A DNA stretch of 64,000 nt from an uncultured Lachnospiraceae bacterium (lineage in GTDB: Bacteria; Bacillota; Clostridia; Lachnospirales; Lachnospiraceae). The notes under the pieces were generated by a model. The model did not search any database. It was not told the origin of the DNA and saw nothing but the letters and a program-made list of their open reading frames with translations. Shown one piece after another: positions 46,516 through 55,949 of this stretch. The stretch's first letter is position 1. The number at the start of each line of letters is the position of its first letter. Made by a program: the position numbers and the translations under genes. The stretch covers positions 51,425 through 115,424 of the forward strand of contig CAOJQZ010000001.1 in NCBI GenBank assembly GCA_948441955.1, given 5' to 3'.

Positions 46516-48414
46516 CTACACCGGCAGCATCGCTATCCTTTCTTCAGGTTCTGTCTTTTCCTCTGGATTAATTCCTTCTGTTTCATGGAAAATCTCCATA
46601 AATTCCTTCCCTGTAATCGTCTCCTTCTCTATCAGGAAATCTGCAATCTTATCGAGTGACAGCCTGTGCTCTTCCAAAAGCTTCTTTGCCTCTTCATAAG
46701 CGTCCTTTAACATCCTCATGACTTCCTTATCAATTTCTGATGCCGTAGCCTGCCCGCAGTTGCTTACCGGTCTTCCATCAAGATATTTATTCTGAACGGA
46801 TTCCAAACCCACCAGTCCAAATCTTTCACTCATACCATACTGCGTAATCATTGCTCTTGCAATCTTTGTTGCCTTTTCAATATCATTGGAAGCACCGGTT
46901 GTCACTGTTTCAAATACAATTTCCTCTGCCGCACGTCCGGCAAGAGCCCCTACAAGCATTGCCTCCAATTCCTTCTTTGTATTTAAAAACTTTTCTTCCT
47001 CTGGAGTCTGCATTACATACCCCAGCGCTCCCATTGTGCGCGGCACAATGGTAATCTTCTGTACTGGTTCCGCATCTTTTTGAAGGGCGCTGACAAGCGC
47101 ATGCCCCACCTCATGATAGGATACGATCCGACGTTCCTCCTGGCTCATTATACGGTCTTTCTTTTCTTTTCCGACTAGCACAACCTCTACTGCTTCAAAT
47201 AAATCATTCTGGGAGACTGCATTTCTTCCATTCTTAACGGCGTTAATTGCCGCCTCATTAATCATATTCGCAAGATCTGAGCCTACTGCACCGGAGGTTG
47301 CAAGGGCAATCGCATCCAGATCCACGGTTTCATCCATTTTTACATCTTTTGAATGAACCTTCAAAACATCCACACGTCCTTTGAGATCCGGCTTTTCTAC
47401 AATAATTCTCCGGTCAAAACGTCCTGGTCTTAAAAGCGCCGGATCGAGAATTTCCGGACGGTTTGTTGCCGCCAGAAGCACAAGACCTTTATTGCTTTCA
47501 AAACCATCCATCTCTGCCAGAAGCTGATTCAGCGTCTGCTCTCTTTCGTCATTGCTTCCAAGCTGGTTATCACGGCTCTTACCAATGGCATCTATCTCGT
47601 CAATAAATATAATACACGGAGCCATCTGCTGCGCCTGCTTAAACAAATCCCGGACTCTTGATGCTCCTACACCCACATACATCTCTACAAATGCCGAGCC
47701 TGAAAGCGAAAAAAAAGGAACCTTCGCTTCTCCGGCCACGGCCTTCGCAAGAAGTGTTTTACCAGTTCCCGGAGGTCCCACAAGAAGCGCACCTTTGGGA
47801 AGCTTCGCTCCGACACTTGTGTATTTTCCCGGATTATGCAGAAAATCCACAACTTCCTGCAGTGACTCCTTCGCTTCATCCTGTCCTGCAACGTCCTTAA
47901 ATGTTACACCTGTCTGCTTCTCAACATACATTTTGGCATTACTCTTTCCAACACCCATAATGCCTCCGCCTTTTGACATCCTTCTGGTCATCCATACCAG
48001 CATCCCCACAAGAAGAACCACCGGAAGGAAGTAGGAAATGATCTGCATCACTATCATCGAGGAAGTATCCGGGACCTGCTGCTTGTATTCCACACCTGCT
48101 TTATAAAGCTTATTTGATAATGTATCGTCGCGGATCACTCCCGTATAATACTCTTTTGCAATCCGCTCTCCTTTTTCCTTTTTTGCCGTAATTATAATGC
48201 GGTCACTTCGTACTTCAACAGAATCAACTTTCCGCTCCTCAATCATTTTAAGAAACTCATTATAGCTGATCTCCTTCTCTTCATTTCCAAAGCTTTGAAA
48301 TTGATACAGTGCAAACACCATAACTGCCGTAAGTACTGTAACAATAATCACAAAAGAGAACCCTTGCTTATTATTCTTATTAGGGTCCTTGTTATTTCTA
48401 TTCTGGTTGTCCAT
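46516..48414 (-). CDS. ftsH: FtsH, membrane-bound ATP-dependent zinc metalloprotease
   Basis: The 632-residue product has two N-terminal membrane segments (about 19-36 and 121-142), Walker A GPPGTGKT (213-220), Walker [10 protein letters not shown], the SRH region and the zinc motif HEVGH at 434-438. It degrades membrane and short-lived cytoplasmic proteins. A consensus promoter lies just upstream. Confidence 0.97.
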   Translation of the reverse strand: MDNQNRNNKDPNKNNKQGFSFVIIVTVLTAVMVFALYQFQSFGNEEKEISYNEFLKMIEERKVDSVEVRSDRIIITAKKEKGERIAKEYYTGVIRDDTLSNKLYKAGVEYKQQVPDTSSMIVMQIISYFLPVVLLVGMLVWMTRRMSKGGGIMGVGKSNAKMYVEKQTGVTFKDVAGQDEAKESLQEVVDFLHNPGKYTSVGAKLPKGALLVGPPGTGKTLLAKAVAGEAKVPFFSLSGSAFVEMYVGVGASRVRDLFKQAQQMAPCIIFIDEIDAIGKSRDNQLGSNDEREQTLNQLLAEMDGFESNKGLVLLAATNRPEILDPALLRPGRFDRRIIVEKPDLKGRVDVLKVHSKDVKMDETVDLDAIALATSGAVGSDLANMINEAAINAVKNGRNAVSQNDLFEAVEVVLVGKEKKDRIMSQEERRIVSYHEVGHALVSALQKDAEPVQKITIVPRTMGALGYVMQTPEEEKFLNTKKELEAMLVGALAGRAAEEIVFETVTTGASNDIEKATKIARAMITQYGMSERFGLVGLESVQNKYLDGRPVSNCGQATASEIDKEVMRMLKDAYEEAKKLLEEHRLSLDKIADFLIEKETITGKEFMEIFHETEGINPEEKTEPEERIAMLPV

Positions 48415-48439
48415 TTTTCTCCTCCTGTATTACTCTTTC

Positions 48440-48468
48440 ATTATACGGACAGCCTACTTAGAAATCAA
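48440..48468 (-). promoter_or_regulatory. Promoter of ftsH
   Basis: TTGATT (48463-48468) and TATAAT (48440-48445) with a 17-bp spacer on the minus strand. Confidence 0.7.
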
Positions 48469-48487
48469 TAAAAACATTATGAAAAGA

Positions 48488-48517
48488 TTGTAAACTTCCT
48501 ATATTTTGTAGTATACT
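48488..48517 (+). promoter_or_regulatory. Promoter of the DUF1846 gene
   Basis: TTGTAA (48488-48493) and TATACT (48512-48517) with an 18-bp spacer. It is divergent from the ftsH promoter. Confidence 0.55.
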
Positions 48518-48588
48518 GAAAATATATTTTTTCATACCCTGCCGGGTTATAAAAAGAATAATTTTAAAATACATAAAGGGGATTTTTT

Positions 48589-50067
48589 ATGAAAACCGGT
48601 TTTGATAATGACAAATATCTAAAAATGCAGTCTTCTCATATAAAAGAGCGTATCAGCCATTTTGACAACAAGCTGTATCTGGAATTCGGAGGTAAGCTTT
48701 TCGACGATTATCATGCCTCCCGGGTTCTTCCGGGATTCAGGCCTGACAGTAAACTCCGCATGTTAAAGCAGCTCGCTGATCAGGCGGAAATCATTATCGT
48801 TATAAGCGCAGAGGATATTGAACGAAACAAGATCCGCGGAGATCTGGGCATCACATATGATTCCGACGTTTTACGCCTTATCGATATTTATCAGGAGCAG
48901 GAGCTTTTTGTCGGCAGTGTCGTTATTACCAAGTACAGCGGGCAGGAAAGCGCACGTCTTTTCAAAAAAAGGCTGGAAAAAATGGGAGTTAAGGTGTATC
49001 GGCATTATCTGATCCCCGGCTATCCGACCAATCTTCCGGTTATCGTAAGCGATGACGGCTATGGAAAAAATGATTATATTAGAACCTCTCGTCCTCTGGC
49101 CATTGTCACTGCTCCAGGACCGGGAAGCGGCAAGATGGCGGTATGCCTGTCTCAGCTTTATCATGAACATAAAAGGGGAATTCATGCAGGCTACGCCAAA
49201 TTCGAAACATTTCCTATATGGAATATTCCTCTCAAGCATCCTGTAAACCTTGCCTATGAGGCTGCTACAGCGGATTTAAATGACGTAAATATGATTGATC
49301 CCTTTCATCTGGAGGCCTATGGAGAAACAACGGTCAATTATAACCGGGATGTAGAAATCTTTCCGGTGCTGAACGCTATTTTTGAACGCATTTATGGCAG
49401 AAGTCCTTATAAGTCACCTACTGATATGGGGGTAAATATGGCTGGAAACTGTATCTGTGACGACGAAGTCTGCAAAGATGCCTCCAGACAGGAAATTATC
49501 AGACGTTATTACTCATCCCTCAGACGTCTCCTTATTGGAGAATGCGCTGACGAAGAGGTGTATAAATTAGAAATGCTTATGAATCAGGCCGGCATTACTA
49601 CTCATGACCGTCCTGTTGTAGACGCCGCACTGAAGCGTGAAGAGGAATCCGGAGGTCCGGCAGCAGCACTGGAGCTTCATGACGGACGTATTATAACCGG
49701 AAAAACTTCCCCGCTTCTGGGCGCCTCCGCAGCGCTTCTCCTCAATACTTTAAAAGAGCTTGCGCATATCGACCATGAACAGCATGTAATTTCTCCGGAG
49801 GCGATTGAACCCATCCAAAAGCTTAAAACGCAGTATCTGGGCAGCAAGAATCCACGGCTTCATACCGATGAGGTACTGATTGCCCTCTCTGTAAGCGCCG
49901 CTTCTGATCCGGATGCCCAAAAGGCTCTTGACCAGCTTCCAAAGCTCAAGGGATGTCAGGTTCATACTTCTGTTATGATAAGCTCTGTAGATATGAAGCA
50001 ATTTCAAAAGCTGTCCATACAGGCAACTTTTGAAGCGAAATATGAAAAAAAATCTATTTTCTTCTAA
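48589..50067 (+). CDS. DUF1846 domain protein
   Basis: The 492-residue product matches the DUF1846 family (IGFDNDKYL-type start, then ISAEDIERNKIRGDLGITYD, APGPGSGKMAVCLSQLYHE and KFETFPIWNIPLKHPVNLAYEAAT). The GPGSGKMA stretch hints at a nucleotide-binding fold. Function is not established; members are common in Firmicutes. The ATG follows AAGGGG by 7 bases. It is monocistronic with its own promoter and terminator. Confidence 0.85.
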   Translation: MKTGFDNDKYLKMQSSHIKERISHFDNKLYLEFGGKLFDDYHASRVLPGFRPDSKLRMLKQLADQAEIIIVISAEDIERNKIRGDLGITYDSDVLRLIDIYQEQELFVGSVVITKYSGQESARLFKKRLEKMGVKVYRHYLIPGYPTNLPVIVSDDGYGKNDYIRTSRPLAIVTAPGPGSGKMAVCLSQLYHEHKRGIHAGYAKFETFPIWNIPLKHPVNLAYEAATADLNDVNMIDPFHLEAYGETTVNYNRDVEIFPVLNAIFERIYGRSPYKSPTDMGVNMAGNCICDDEVCKDASRQEIIRRYYSSLRRLLIGECADEEVYKLEMLMNQAGITTHDRPVVDAALKREEESGGPAAALELHDGRIITGKTSPLLGASAALLLNTLKELAHIDHEQHVISPEAIEPIQKLKTQYLGSKNPRLHTDEVLIALSVSAASDPDAQKALDQLPKLKGCQVHTSVMISSVDMKQFQKLSIQATFEAKYEKKSIFF

Positions 50068-50074
50068 AGTTCAA

Positions 50075-50115
50075 AAATCCCCTGCCGCTGCAGAACGCGG
50101 CAGAGGATTTTTCTT
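50075..50115 (+). terminator. Terminator of the DUF1846 gene
   Basis: AAATCCCCTGCCGC (50075-50088) and GCGGCAGAGGATTT (50097-50110), one mismatch, are followed by TTCTTT. A-rich bases before the left arm would also serve the convergent ligase gene. Confidence 0.8.
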
Positions 50116-50157
50116 TAAAACGGTTTTTTGCTCCATTAAAACATATCTTGATTAGAT

Positions 50158-51792
50158 TCAGCCGCGATTCTGTGCATCTACCAGATGTGCTGCGCCATAC
50201 ATTTCCCGAAGTTTTGGCTTTTCTATCTTCCCGGTTGCATTGCGGGGAACATCGGCAAATATAATCTTTCTCGGACGCTTATATCTGGGAAGCTTTCTGC
50301 AAAATTCATTTATCTCTTCTTCTGTACATATCATTCCCGGCTTCAGAGAAATAATCGCTGCAGATATCTCTCCAAGACGCTGATCCGGAAGTCCGATTAC
50401 AGCCACATCTAAGATTGATTCATTTGTACGCAGAAAATCTTCAATCTGCACTGGATAGATATTCTCGCCTCCGCTAATAATAACATCCTTTTTACGATCT
50501 ACAAGAAAGATAAATCCGTCTTCATCCTCCATTGCCATATCCCCTGTATAAAGCCAGCCATCATGAAGCACCTCTTCTGTTGCCTTAGGATCGTTATAGT
50601 AGCAGACCATAACGCCTGGTCCTTTGACTGCCAGCTCTCCGGTCCCGCCCCGGCTGACCGGATTCCCCTTCTCATCAACAATCCTGGTCTCCCATCCATA
50701 ACCCGCCTTTCCAATAGCCCCAACCTTATGGATATTTTCTACCCCAAGATGTACGCATCCTGGCCCGATTGATTCACTGAGACCATAATTTGTATCATAC
50801 TGATGCCCCGGAAAATAATCCATCCAGTGTTTAATCAAACTTTGCGGCACCGGCTGTGCACCGATATGCATCAGGCGCCACTGTTCAAGCTGATACATCT
50901 CCAAACTGACCTTTCCGCTGTCAAGCGCTAAGAGAAGATCCTGCGCCCAGGGAACCAGAAGCCATACAATTGTGCATTTCTCTTCAGACACCGCCCGCAA
51001 AATGAATTCAGGATTGGCGCCTTTAAGAAGAACTGCTTTTCCTCCCGATATAAGACTTCCAAACCAATGCATCTTTGCACCTGTATGATAGAGGGGTGGA
51101 ATACATAAAAATACATCTTTTCTTGTCTGCCCGTGATGATTCTGCTCCACCTTTGCAGCATGCATTAATGACTCGTGTGTATGTAAAATTGCTTTCGGAA
51201 ACCCTGTCGTCCCCGAGGAAAAATAAATTGCAGCATAGTCATTATCATTAATCTCAATTCTAGGAGATTGGCTGGAACAATTTGCAGTATGTATGGTATA
51301 GTCCTCTGCAAATCCCGGACAGCCGTCCCCCACATAATAGAGAAGACGCCCTTTACTGATATCATCTGCCACTTCCTCTACACGACCGATAAACTCAGGA
51401 CCAAACACAAGAATATCTACCTCTGACAACTCTACACAATACTTAATTTCCTCTGCTGAGTATCGGAAATTAAGGGGAACGGCAAGGGCTCCTGTTTTCA
51501 GTATTCCAAAATAAACCGGAAGCCATTCAAGACAATTCATTAAAAGAATTGCCACCTTGTCGCCTTTCTGAATTCCCCTTTCCAGTAAAAGATTCGCAAA
51601 TCTGTTAGCTTTTTCATTAAACACATTCCATGTAATTTCACGGCGGTAATAGGAAGAGCGTACCGGTTCAATAAGCTCAAATTCCTTCCATGTAACCTTT
51701 CTTGTCTCCGGCATCTCCGGATTGATTTCCACAAGACACACCTCTTCACCATATAAACGGCAGTTTTTTTCTAAAAGATCTGTAATAGGCAT
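50158..51792 (-). CDS. AMP-forming acyl-CoA ligase
   Basis: From the ATG at 51792 (AAGGGA upstream) the product is 544 residues, an ANL-superfamily acid-CoA ligase. Motifs are IYFSSGTTGFPKAILHTHESL (P-loop), YGLSES, GWLYTGDMA, DRKKDVIISGGENIYPVQIE and the C-terminal catalytic Lys in NATGKIEKPKLRE. It activates a carboxylic acid via acyl-AMP to its CoA thioester. The substrate is unknown; fatty, aromatic and betaine-type acids are possible. It is not an obvious match to the bile-acid ligase BaiB. A TTG 12 codons upstream was rejected as the start. It has its own promoter. Confidence 0.85.
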   Translation of the reverse strand: MPITDLLEKNCRLYGEEVCLVEINPEMPETRKVTWKEFELIEPVRSSYYRREITWNVFNEKANRFANLLLERGIQKGDKVAILLMNCLEWLPVYFGILKTGALAVPLNFRYSAEEIKYCVELSEVDILVFGPEFIGRVEEVADDISKGRLLYYVGDGCPGFAEDYTIHTANCSSQSPRIEINDNDYAAIYFSSGTTGFPKAILHTHESLMHAAKVEQNHHGQTRKDVFLCIPPLYHTGAKMHWFGSLISGGKAVLLKGANPEFILRAVSEEKCTIVWLLVPWAQDLLLALDSGKVSLEMYQLEQWRLMHIGAQPVPQSLIKHWMDYFPGHQYDTNYGLSESIGPGCVHLGVENIHKVGAIGKAGYGWETRIVDEKGNPVSRGGTGELAVKGPGVMVCYYNDPKATEEVLHDGWLYTGDMAMEDEDGFIFLVDRKKDVIISGGENIYPVQIEDFLRTNESILDVAVIGLPDQRLGEISAAIISLKPGMICTEEEINEFCRKLPRYKRPRKIIFADVPRNATGKIEKPKLREMYGAAHLVDAQNRG

Positions 51793-51840
51793 TTTGCTTT
51801 GCTTCCCTTCTCGCTTTAACGCGTCCAATTACTAAAGTAA

Positions 51841-51869
51841 ATAATACCCAATTTCACAAAAAATGTCAA
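51841..51869 (-). promoter_or_regulatory. Sigma-A promoter of the acyl-CoA ligase gene
   Basis: TTGACA (51864-51869) and TATTAT (51841-51846) with a 17-bp spacer on the minus strand. The rpoN gene lies on the other side, with an extended -10 (TGGTATGAT) near 51904-51912. Confidence 0.7.
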
Positions 51870-51948
51870 TCCGTTTTTCTGTCTGTCTTTCTTTTCTTTT
51901 TTATGGTATGATGTCTCCAGTATATTTTTATTAAAAAGGAGATTCTGT

Positions 51949-53265
51949 ATGGACATTAATTTAACTTTACGGCAACATCAGGGTCTGTCGCAGTCACAGA
52001 TTCAATCCTTAAATATTTTATCCTTTGATTCTATCGAGCTTCATCAGTTTTTACGGGATGAGTACCTCGAAAACCCCATGCTGGACCATACGGAAACTTT
52101 TCCGGAAATAACATCATCCGAAGCTCTTCACCGCTATAGCGCCGTTCTTCCTGTTTATGACACAGGTTCCCGCGATACGGCAGACATCCCAAAGTTGGAG
52201 GATACTGCTGTAAAACAATATTTATTGCAGCAGATAGACAGTTCCGAATACGACAGATTTGAGTGGAAGCTTATCTCCTATCTTATCGACTGTCTGGATG
52301 ATAATGGCTATTTTTGCTTTACACCTGAAGAAATTGCAGAACAAACCGGAGCCGGCACATCTGCCATTACAAAATGTCTGGCTCTCCTTCGCAGTCTTGA
52401 ACCTGCCGGCATTTTTACATCCTGTCTCACAGACTGTCTCATAAGCCAGCTCGATGGAAGGAGCGCCGATTATGAAATTATGAAGACCATCATTTCCTGC
52501 CACCTCGAAGATATTGCCGCCGGCAAAATAAGCTCTGTTTCCCGCTCCCTCTCCCTTTCTACAGCCGCTGTAAGAAAATATATTGACAGGATCCGTATGC
52601 TGAATCCCAGGCCCCTATCCGGCTTTGTTCCCGGAAAAGAACAGTATATTATTCCGGATATTATTTTTACAAAAGAGGCAGAGCAGTGGAACATTGTTTT
52701 AAATGACAGCTGGACTGCAAATTACCATCTGAATGATTACTATGTAAAAATGTTGAAAACAACCGCTGATCCGGAGCTCCGCGCATATTTCGAGGGAAAG
52801 CTTGCACGGATACAGTTTATTTTTTCTTCTATCGAGCAGAGAAGAAAAACCCTGCTTTCCATTTCTAATGAAATACTCAGAGAACAGGAACTTTTTTTCT
52901 GTTCCGGGGAAATGCTTCATCCTATGACGATGTCCTCTCTTGCCAGAAGGCTGAACATCCACCTTTCAACTTTCAGTCGTGCCGTAAAAGGGAAATATAT
53001 ACAGTTTCCAAAAGGAACCATCCTTTGCAAGGATCTTTTTCGTTCTCCGGCTGTTTCCAATAATGAAAATGAAACTTCCTACTCCCAGTCAGATATTCAG
53101 AGTCTGATAAAACAGCTTATTAACGGGGAAAATAAAAAAAGGCCTTACAGTGATCAGACGCTTGTAAAGCTTTTGAAGGACCAGGGAATTTCCATCTCCC
53201 GCCGCGCCGCCGCTAACTACCGCCTGAAGGCAGGTATTCCAGGCAGCACGGAAAGAAAGGAATAA
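51949..53265 (+). CDS. rpoN: RNA polymerase sigma-54 factor
   Basis: The 438-residue product has the Gln-rich region I (LRQHQGLSQSQIQSLNILSF), the core-binding domain, the HTH-like DNA-binding region (HPMTMSSLARRLNIHLSTFSR) and the C-terminal RpoN box, here SRRAAANYRLKAG rather than the usual ARRTVAKYRE-type sequence. It directs RNA polymerase to -24/-12 promoters and needs an AAA+ activator. It lies directly downstream of, and convergent with, the sigma-54-driven catabolic operon in this window. It ends inside a bidirectional terminator. Confidence 0.92.
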   Translation: MDINLTLRQHQGLSQSQIQSLNILSFDSIELHQFLRDEYLENPMLDHTETFPEITSSEALHRYSAVLPVYDTGSRDTADIPKLEDTAVKQYLLQQIDSSEYDRFEWKLISYLIDCLDDNGYFCFTPEEIAEQTGAGTSAITKCLALLRSLEPAGIFTSCLTDCLISQLDGRSADYEIMKTIISCHLEDIAAGKISSVSRSLSLSTAAVRKYIDRIRMLNPRPLSGFVPGKEQYIIPDIIFTKEAEQWNIVLNDSWTANYHLNDYYVKMLKTTADPELRAYFEGKLARIQFIFSSIEQRRKTLLSISNEILREQELFFCSGEMLHPMTMSSLARRLNIHLSTFSRAVKGKYIQFPKGTILCKDLFRSPAVSNNENETSYSQSDIQSLIKQLINGENKKRPYSDQTLVKLLKDQGISISRRAAANYRLKAGIPGSTERKE

Positions 53266-53292
53266 AAAGCGGCTGTGGCCGCTTTTTATTCC
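53259..53292. terminator. 15-bp palindromic bidirectional terminator, rpoN and catabolic operon
   Basis: GGAATAAAAAGCGGC (53259-53273) and GCCGCTTTTTATTCC (53278-53292) are a perfect 15-bp inverted repeat with a 4-base loop. T-runs lie on both strands. The left arm contains the rpoN stop codon; the amidohydrolase stop at 53303 is just beyond the right arm. Confidence 0.85.
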
Positions 53293-53302
53293 TGCTTTAC
53301 CA

Positions 53303-54505
53303 TCATTCATGCCTGGATTTCTGGAATACAATTTCTCCGTCTAAATATACGGTATTTACATTTTCCAATGCTTTGATATCCTGAGACACATCCCCGTCTG
53401 CAATTAACAGATCTGCACAAAGCCCTTCTTTAATCTGTCCTGTGATATCCTGCATATCCAGGATCTTTGCACCGTTCATTGTCCCAATCCGGACTGCCTG
53501 CAGCGGTGTCAGGCCGTATTCCACCATATAGGCAAGCTCTCTTGCCACATGAAGATCTGTTCTTCCGTCCAGGGTAATATTGTCTGTTCCGGCTCCCGTA
53601 AGGACACCCATATCATAGTATTCTTTAAAATGCTCCTTATACCTGTCTGCGGCCGCTTTACAGTAATGATACTCCCTGGGTTTCTCTTCTACGCCTTCAT
53701 ATTTCCTTTCCATATTATTATAAATCGTAGTATATGGAAGAATTGTCGGAATCCATGCAATTTTTTTGTCAATCATTTCCTGAACCTGCTCCTTCGTTAC
53801 AAAAGTAGCATGTTCAATCGTATCAAAACCTGCTTTAATACACATGCCAATTGACGGCTGCGTCCCGGAATGTGCCGTTATTTTTATGCCAAGCCTGTGG
53901 CACTCTTCTGCCGCGGCATCTAACTCCTTCTGACTGTATTCGCAGACATCGGAACGGTGGCTTGTCATAATCTTAATCCATCTGCTCCCATGCTTTACGC
54001 GGGTGCGTATTGCCTTCCTAAGCGCGTCCTCACCGTCCGTTTCCTCTACACCTTCCCCCAATCCGAAGGCGCTCCCGTGTCCTCCTGTAATGCAAAGCCC
54101 CGAACCGCAATACTCCATTCTGGGAATTTTGAAAAATCCCATTTCCGAAGCGGCTTTCATCGTCTGACACACTCCTTCAGGAGAGCAGACTTCTCTGATT
54201 GCTGTTACTCCGCGTCCAAATGCATCCCGGGCATGCTTCTGCGTAATATACGCCATCATATAATCATTTTGCACCGGAACTGCCGGACGGCAGCCCCAAT
54301 GTCCCAGATGTGCATGCAGGTCAATCAGCCCGGGAAGCAGCGTACTGTCCGGATATTCTATTACAGATTCATCCGGATACTGCTTCTTCAACTCAGAAAA
54401 CGCGTCTATTCCGGCTATTTTTCCATTCTTGTCAATATAGACTGCAGAATGATCCAGAACCGTGTTTCCATCGCCTGTAATCACCTTTTTTGCCGCTATT
54501 ATCAT
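53303..54505 (-). CDS. Amidohydrolase-family hydrolase
   Basis: From the ATG at 54505 (AAAGG nine bases upstream) the product is 400 residues. It has the family metal-binding pattern: LPGLIDLHAHLGHWG, then TAHSGTQPS, GFDTIEHATFV and GAGTDNITLDGRTD. It looks like the imidazolonepropionase/Xaa-Pro-dipeptidase-like subtype of amidohydrolase that removes amide or cyclic-amide bonds. It is the last gene of the sigma-54 operon. Substrate inferred only from context (an N-substituted amino acid). Confidence 0.85.
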   Translation of the reverse strand: MIIAAKKVITGDGNTVLDHSAVYIDKNGKIAGIDAFSELKKQYPDESVIEYPDSTLLPGLIDLHAHLGHWGCRPAVPVQNDYMMAYITQKHARDAFGRGVTAIREVCSPEGVCQTMKAASEMGFFKIPRMEYCGSGLCITGGHGSAFGLGEGVEETDGEDALRKAIRTRVKHGSRWIKIMTSHRSDVCEYSQKELDAAAEECHRLGIKITAHSGTQPSIGMCIKAGFDTIEHATFVTKEQVQEMIDKKIAWIPTILPYTTIYNNMERKYEGVEEKPREYHYCKAAADRYKEHFKEYYDMGVLTGAGTDNITLDGRTDLHVARELAYMVEYGLTPLQAVRIGTMNGAKILDMQDITGQIKEGLCADLLIADGDVSQDIKALENVNTVYLDGEIVFQKSRHE

Positions 54506-54509
54506 ATTT

Positions 54510-55214
54510 TTATACCTTTCCTCTCTTATACATCCACAGACCAAATCCAATTGTGCCGAATGTACCGGCCAGGGTTGTCACATAGGTCGGCGCAGGCCCG
54601 AGAAAACTGAATACACCATATTTTACCATAAGACAGAAACCGATGCCAAGTGTCAGAGATATCGGGATAAGTTTTGGCTTCATCATGGCGAACTGTACAT
54701 AAACCGCTCCGAAAAGCGCCGGAAGCAGATAGTTAAACGCATCCAAAACGCTCTGTGGAAGGTAACTCATAATAACGCTGCTTAAAATGGCCCCGATTGC
54801 GAGAATCGGTATATTGACAAATATAGAGGTACAAATTCCAAGTGTTGAAATAAGCGAGCCCTCCGGCGTACCCGGCTCAACCCCGACTGCTTTCTGCGAC
54901 ATAACTGCGCACGGAATACGCATGTTCGACGTATTTCCTGCAACAACATTAATATATGTTCCTGCCGAACCAACAATCGGAAAATTACCTATAGGCTCCA
55001 CAAACCATACAACACCGATTGCACTGGCAATAGACAGCCATCCTGTAGCTACCGCCGCCCACGGAATTTTAATCCCGTATACAAGCACTACAAGCACAGC
55101 CGGAATAAAACAAAATAACACACAAATATAATTTACTATTTTGGAGCTTCTGTGCAGACCTTTTAAATATTGGTTCTGATATATATCGTCTCTTACTGCT
55201 TCTGGTTTTAACAT
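54510..55214 (-). CDS. Membrane protein, putative transporter component
   Basis: From the ATG at 55214 the product is 234 residues with about six hydrophobic segments; the GTG at 55223 abuts the ribosome site and is less likely. It contains VGSAGTYINVVAGNTSNMRIP and GTPEGSLISTLGICTSIFVNIP, patterns I do not recognise as a named family. It lies 10 bases after the DUF5058 gene, so the two probably form one transporter. It leads into the amidohydrolase gene with a short overlap. Confidence 0.65.
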   Translation of the reverse strand: MLKPEAVRDDIYQNQYLKGLHRSSKIVNYICVLFCFIPAVLVVLVYGIKIPWAAVATGWLSIASAIGVVWFVEPIGNFPIVGSAGTYINVVAGNTSNMRIPCAVMSQKAVGVEPGTPEGSLISTLGICTSIFVNIPILAIGAILSSVIMSYLPQSVLDAFNYLLPALFGAVYVQFAMMKPKLIPISLTLGIGFCLMVKYGVFSFLGPAPTYVTTLAGTFGTIGFGLWMYKRGKV

Positions 55215-55232
55215 ATTCTTCACCGTCCCTTC

Positions 55233-55934
55233 TTATAATAACGCGGTAATAATCATTGCCGGAAAAATTGCAAGCGTCAGATTCCACTGACGAAGCCACT
55301 CAATCTGTTTCTTCTCGGCAATTACACACAAAACTGCCATAATCCCTGCTCCTATCAGACAGGAAACCGTTGTTTTATCTATTGCCGTCAAATAGGTGGC
55401 ATTATTTGCACCAAGCGCGCCTAAAAGAGCTGACGCTGAAATTACAGGCAGAATTGTTCTTCCGACCTTCTTGACAATGCCATTTTGGATTCTGTCCATC
55501 TTATCCGAAGCAAAGGTTCCAAAAATAATCCACGGAATAGATCCCAGAATCATAACAAGAAGCGATGCTGCAAATGCATTTTCCGTCATCTTATCGACAC
55601 CTGCCTGCACACCTGCCGCCGCCGATGCAAACTGTACTGCCATGAGCTCAAACATAGAATTTCCCACGTAAGATAGACGCATAAATCCCACGGGGCCTCC
55701 CATAATAGCCATGACGGCAAACATACCCGCAAGACACGCGACAGACGGACCAATCGCGGTAATGGCGCTTGTCTTTACTGCTGTCTTAAGCTGGCTTTCC
55801 TCCAAGCCAATTTCAAGACTTGTTTTATACGTTCTCTTCCACATCCTTCCTGCCAGAAACAATAAAAATATTACCGGCAGACCACATCCCAGCCACATAA
55901 TCGGACTGTTTAACTGAGCTAAATTCATCTCCAT
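55233..55934 (-). CDS. DUF5058-like membrane protein, putative permease
   Basis: The 233-residue product has about six hydrophobic segments. The stretch AITAIGPSVACLAGMFAVMAI followed by GGPVGFMRLSYVGNSMFELMA matches the pattern I know for DUF5058 proteins. Family function is not established; pairs of such membrane proteins next to peptidases and amidohydrolases suggest uptake of their substrate. The ATG follows AGGAGG by 7 bases. Possible roles: carboxylate, amino-acid or opine permease (inference). Confidence 0.65.
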   Translation of the reverse strand: MEMNLAQLNSPIMWLGCGLPVIFLLFLAGRMWKRTYKTSLEIGLEESQLKTAVKTSAITAIGPSVACLAGMFAVMAIMGGPVGFMRLSYVGNSMFELMAVQFASAAAGVQAGVDKMTENAFAASLLVMILGSIPWIIFGTFASDKMDRIQNGIVKKVGRTILPVISASALLGALGANNATYLTAIDKTTVSCLIGAGIMAVLCVIAEKKQIEWLRQWNLTLAIFPAMIITALL

Positions 55935-55949
55935 ATCTGTTCCTCCTCT

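Noticed and set aside
47552..48034. Plus-strand 160-codon open frame across ftsH
   Set aside because: Overlaps the Walker A region of ftsH on the other strand and has no independent support.
50158..51792. Bile-acid CoA ligase (BaiB)
   Set aside because: The ligase has generic ANL motifs, no other bai gene is nearby and the N-terminus is unlike BaiB.
53957..54610. Plus-strand 217-codon frame across the amidohydrolase
   Set aside because: Antisense shadow, cysteine-rich random translation, no ribosome site.
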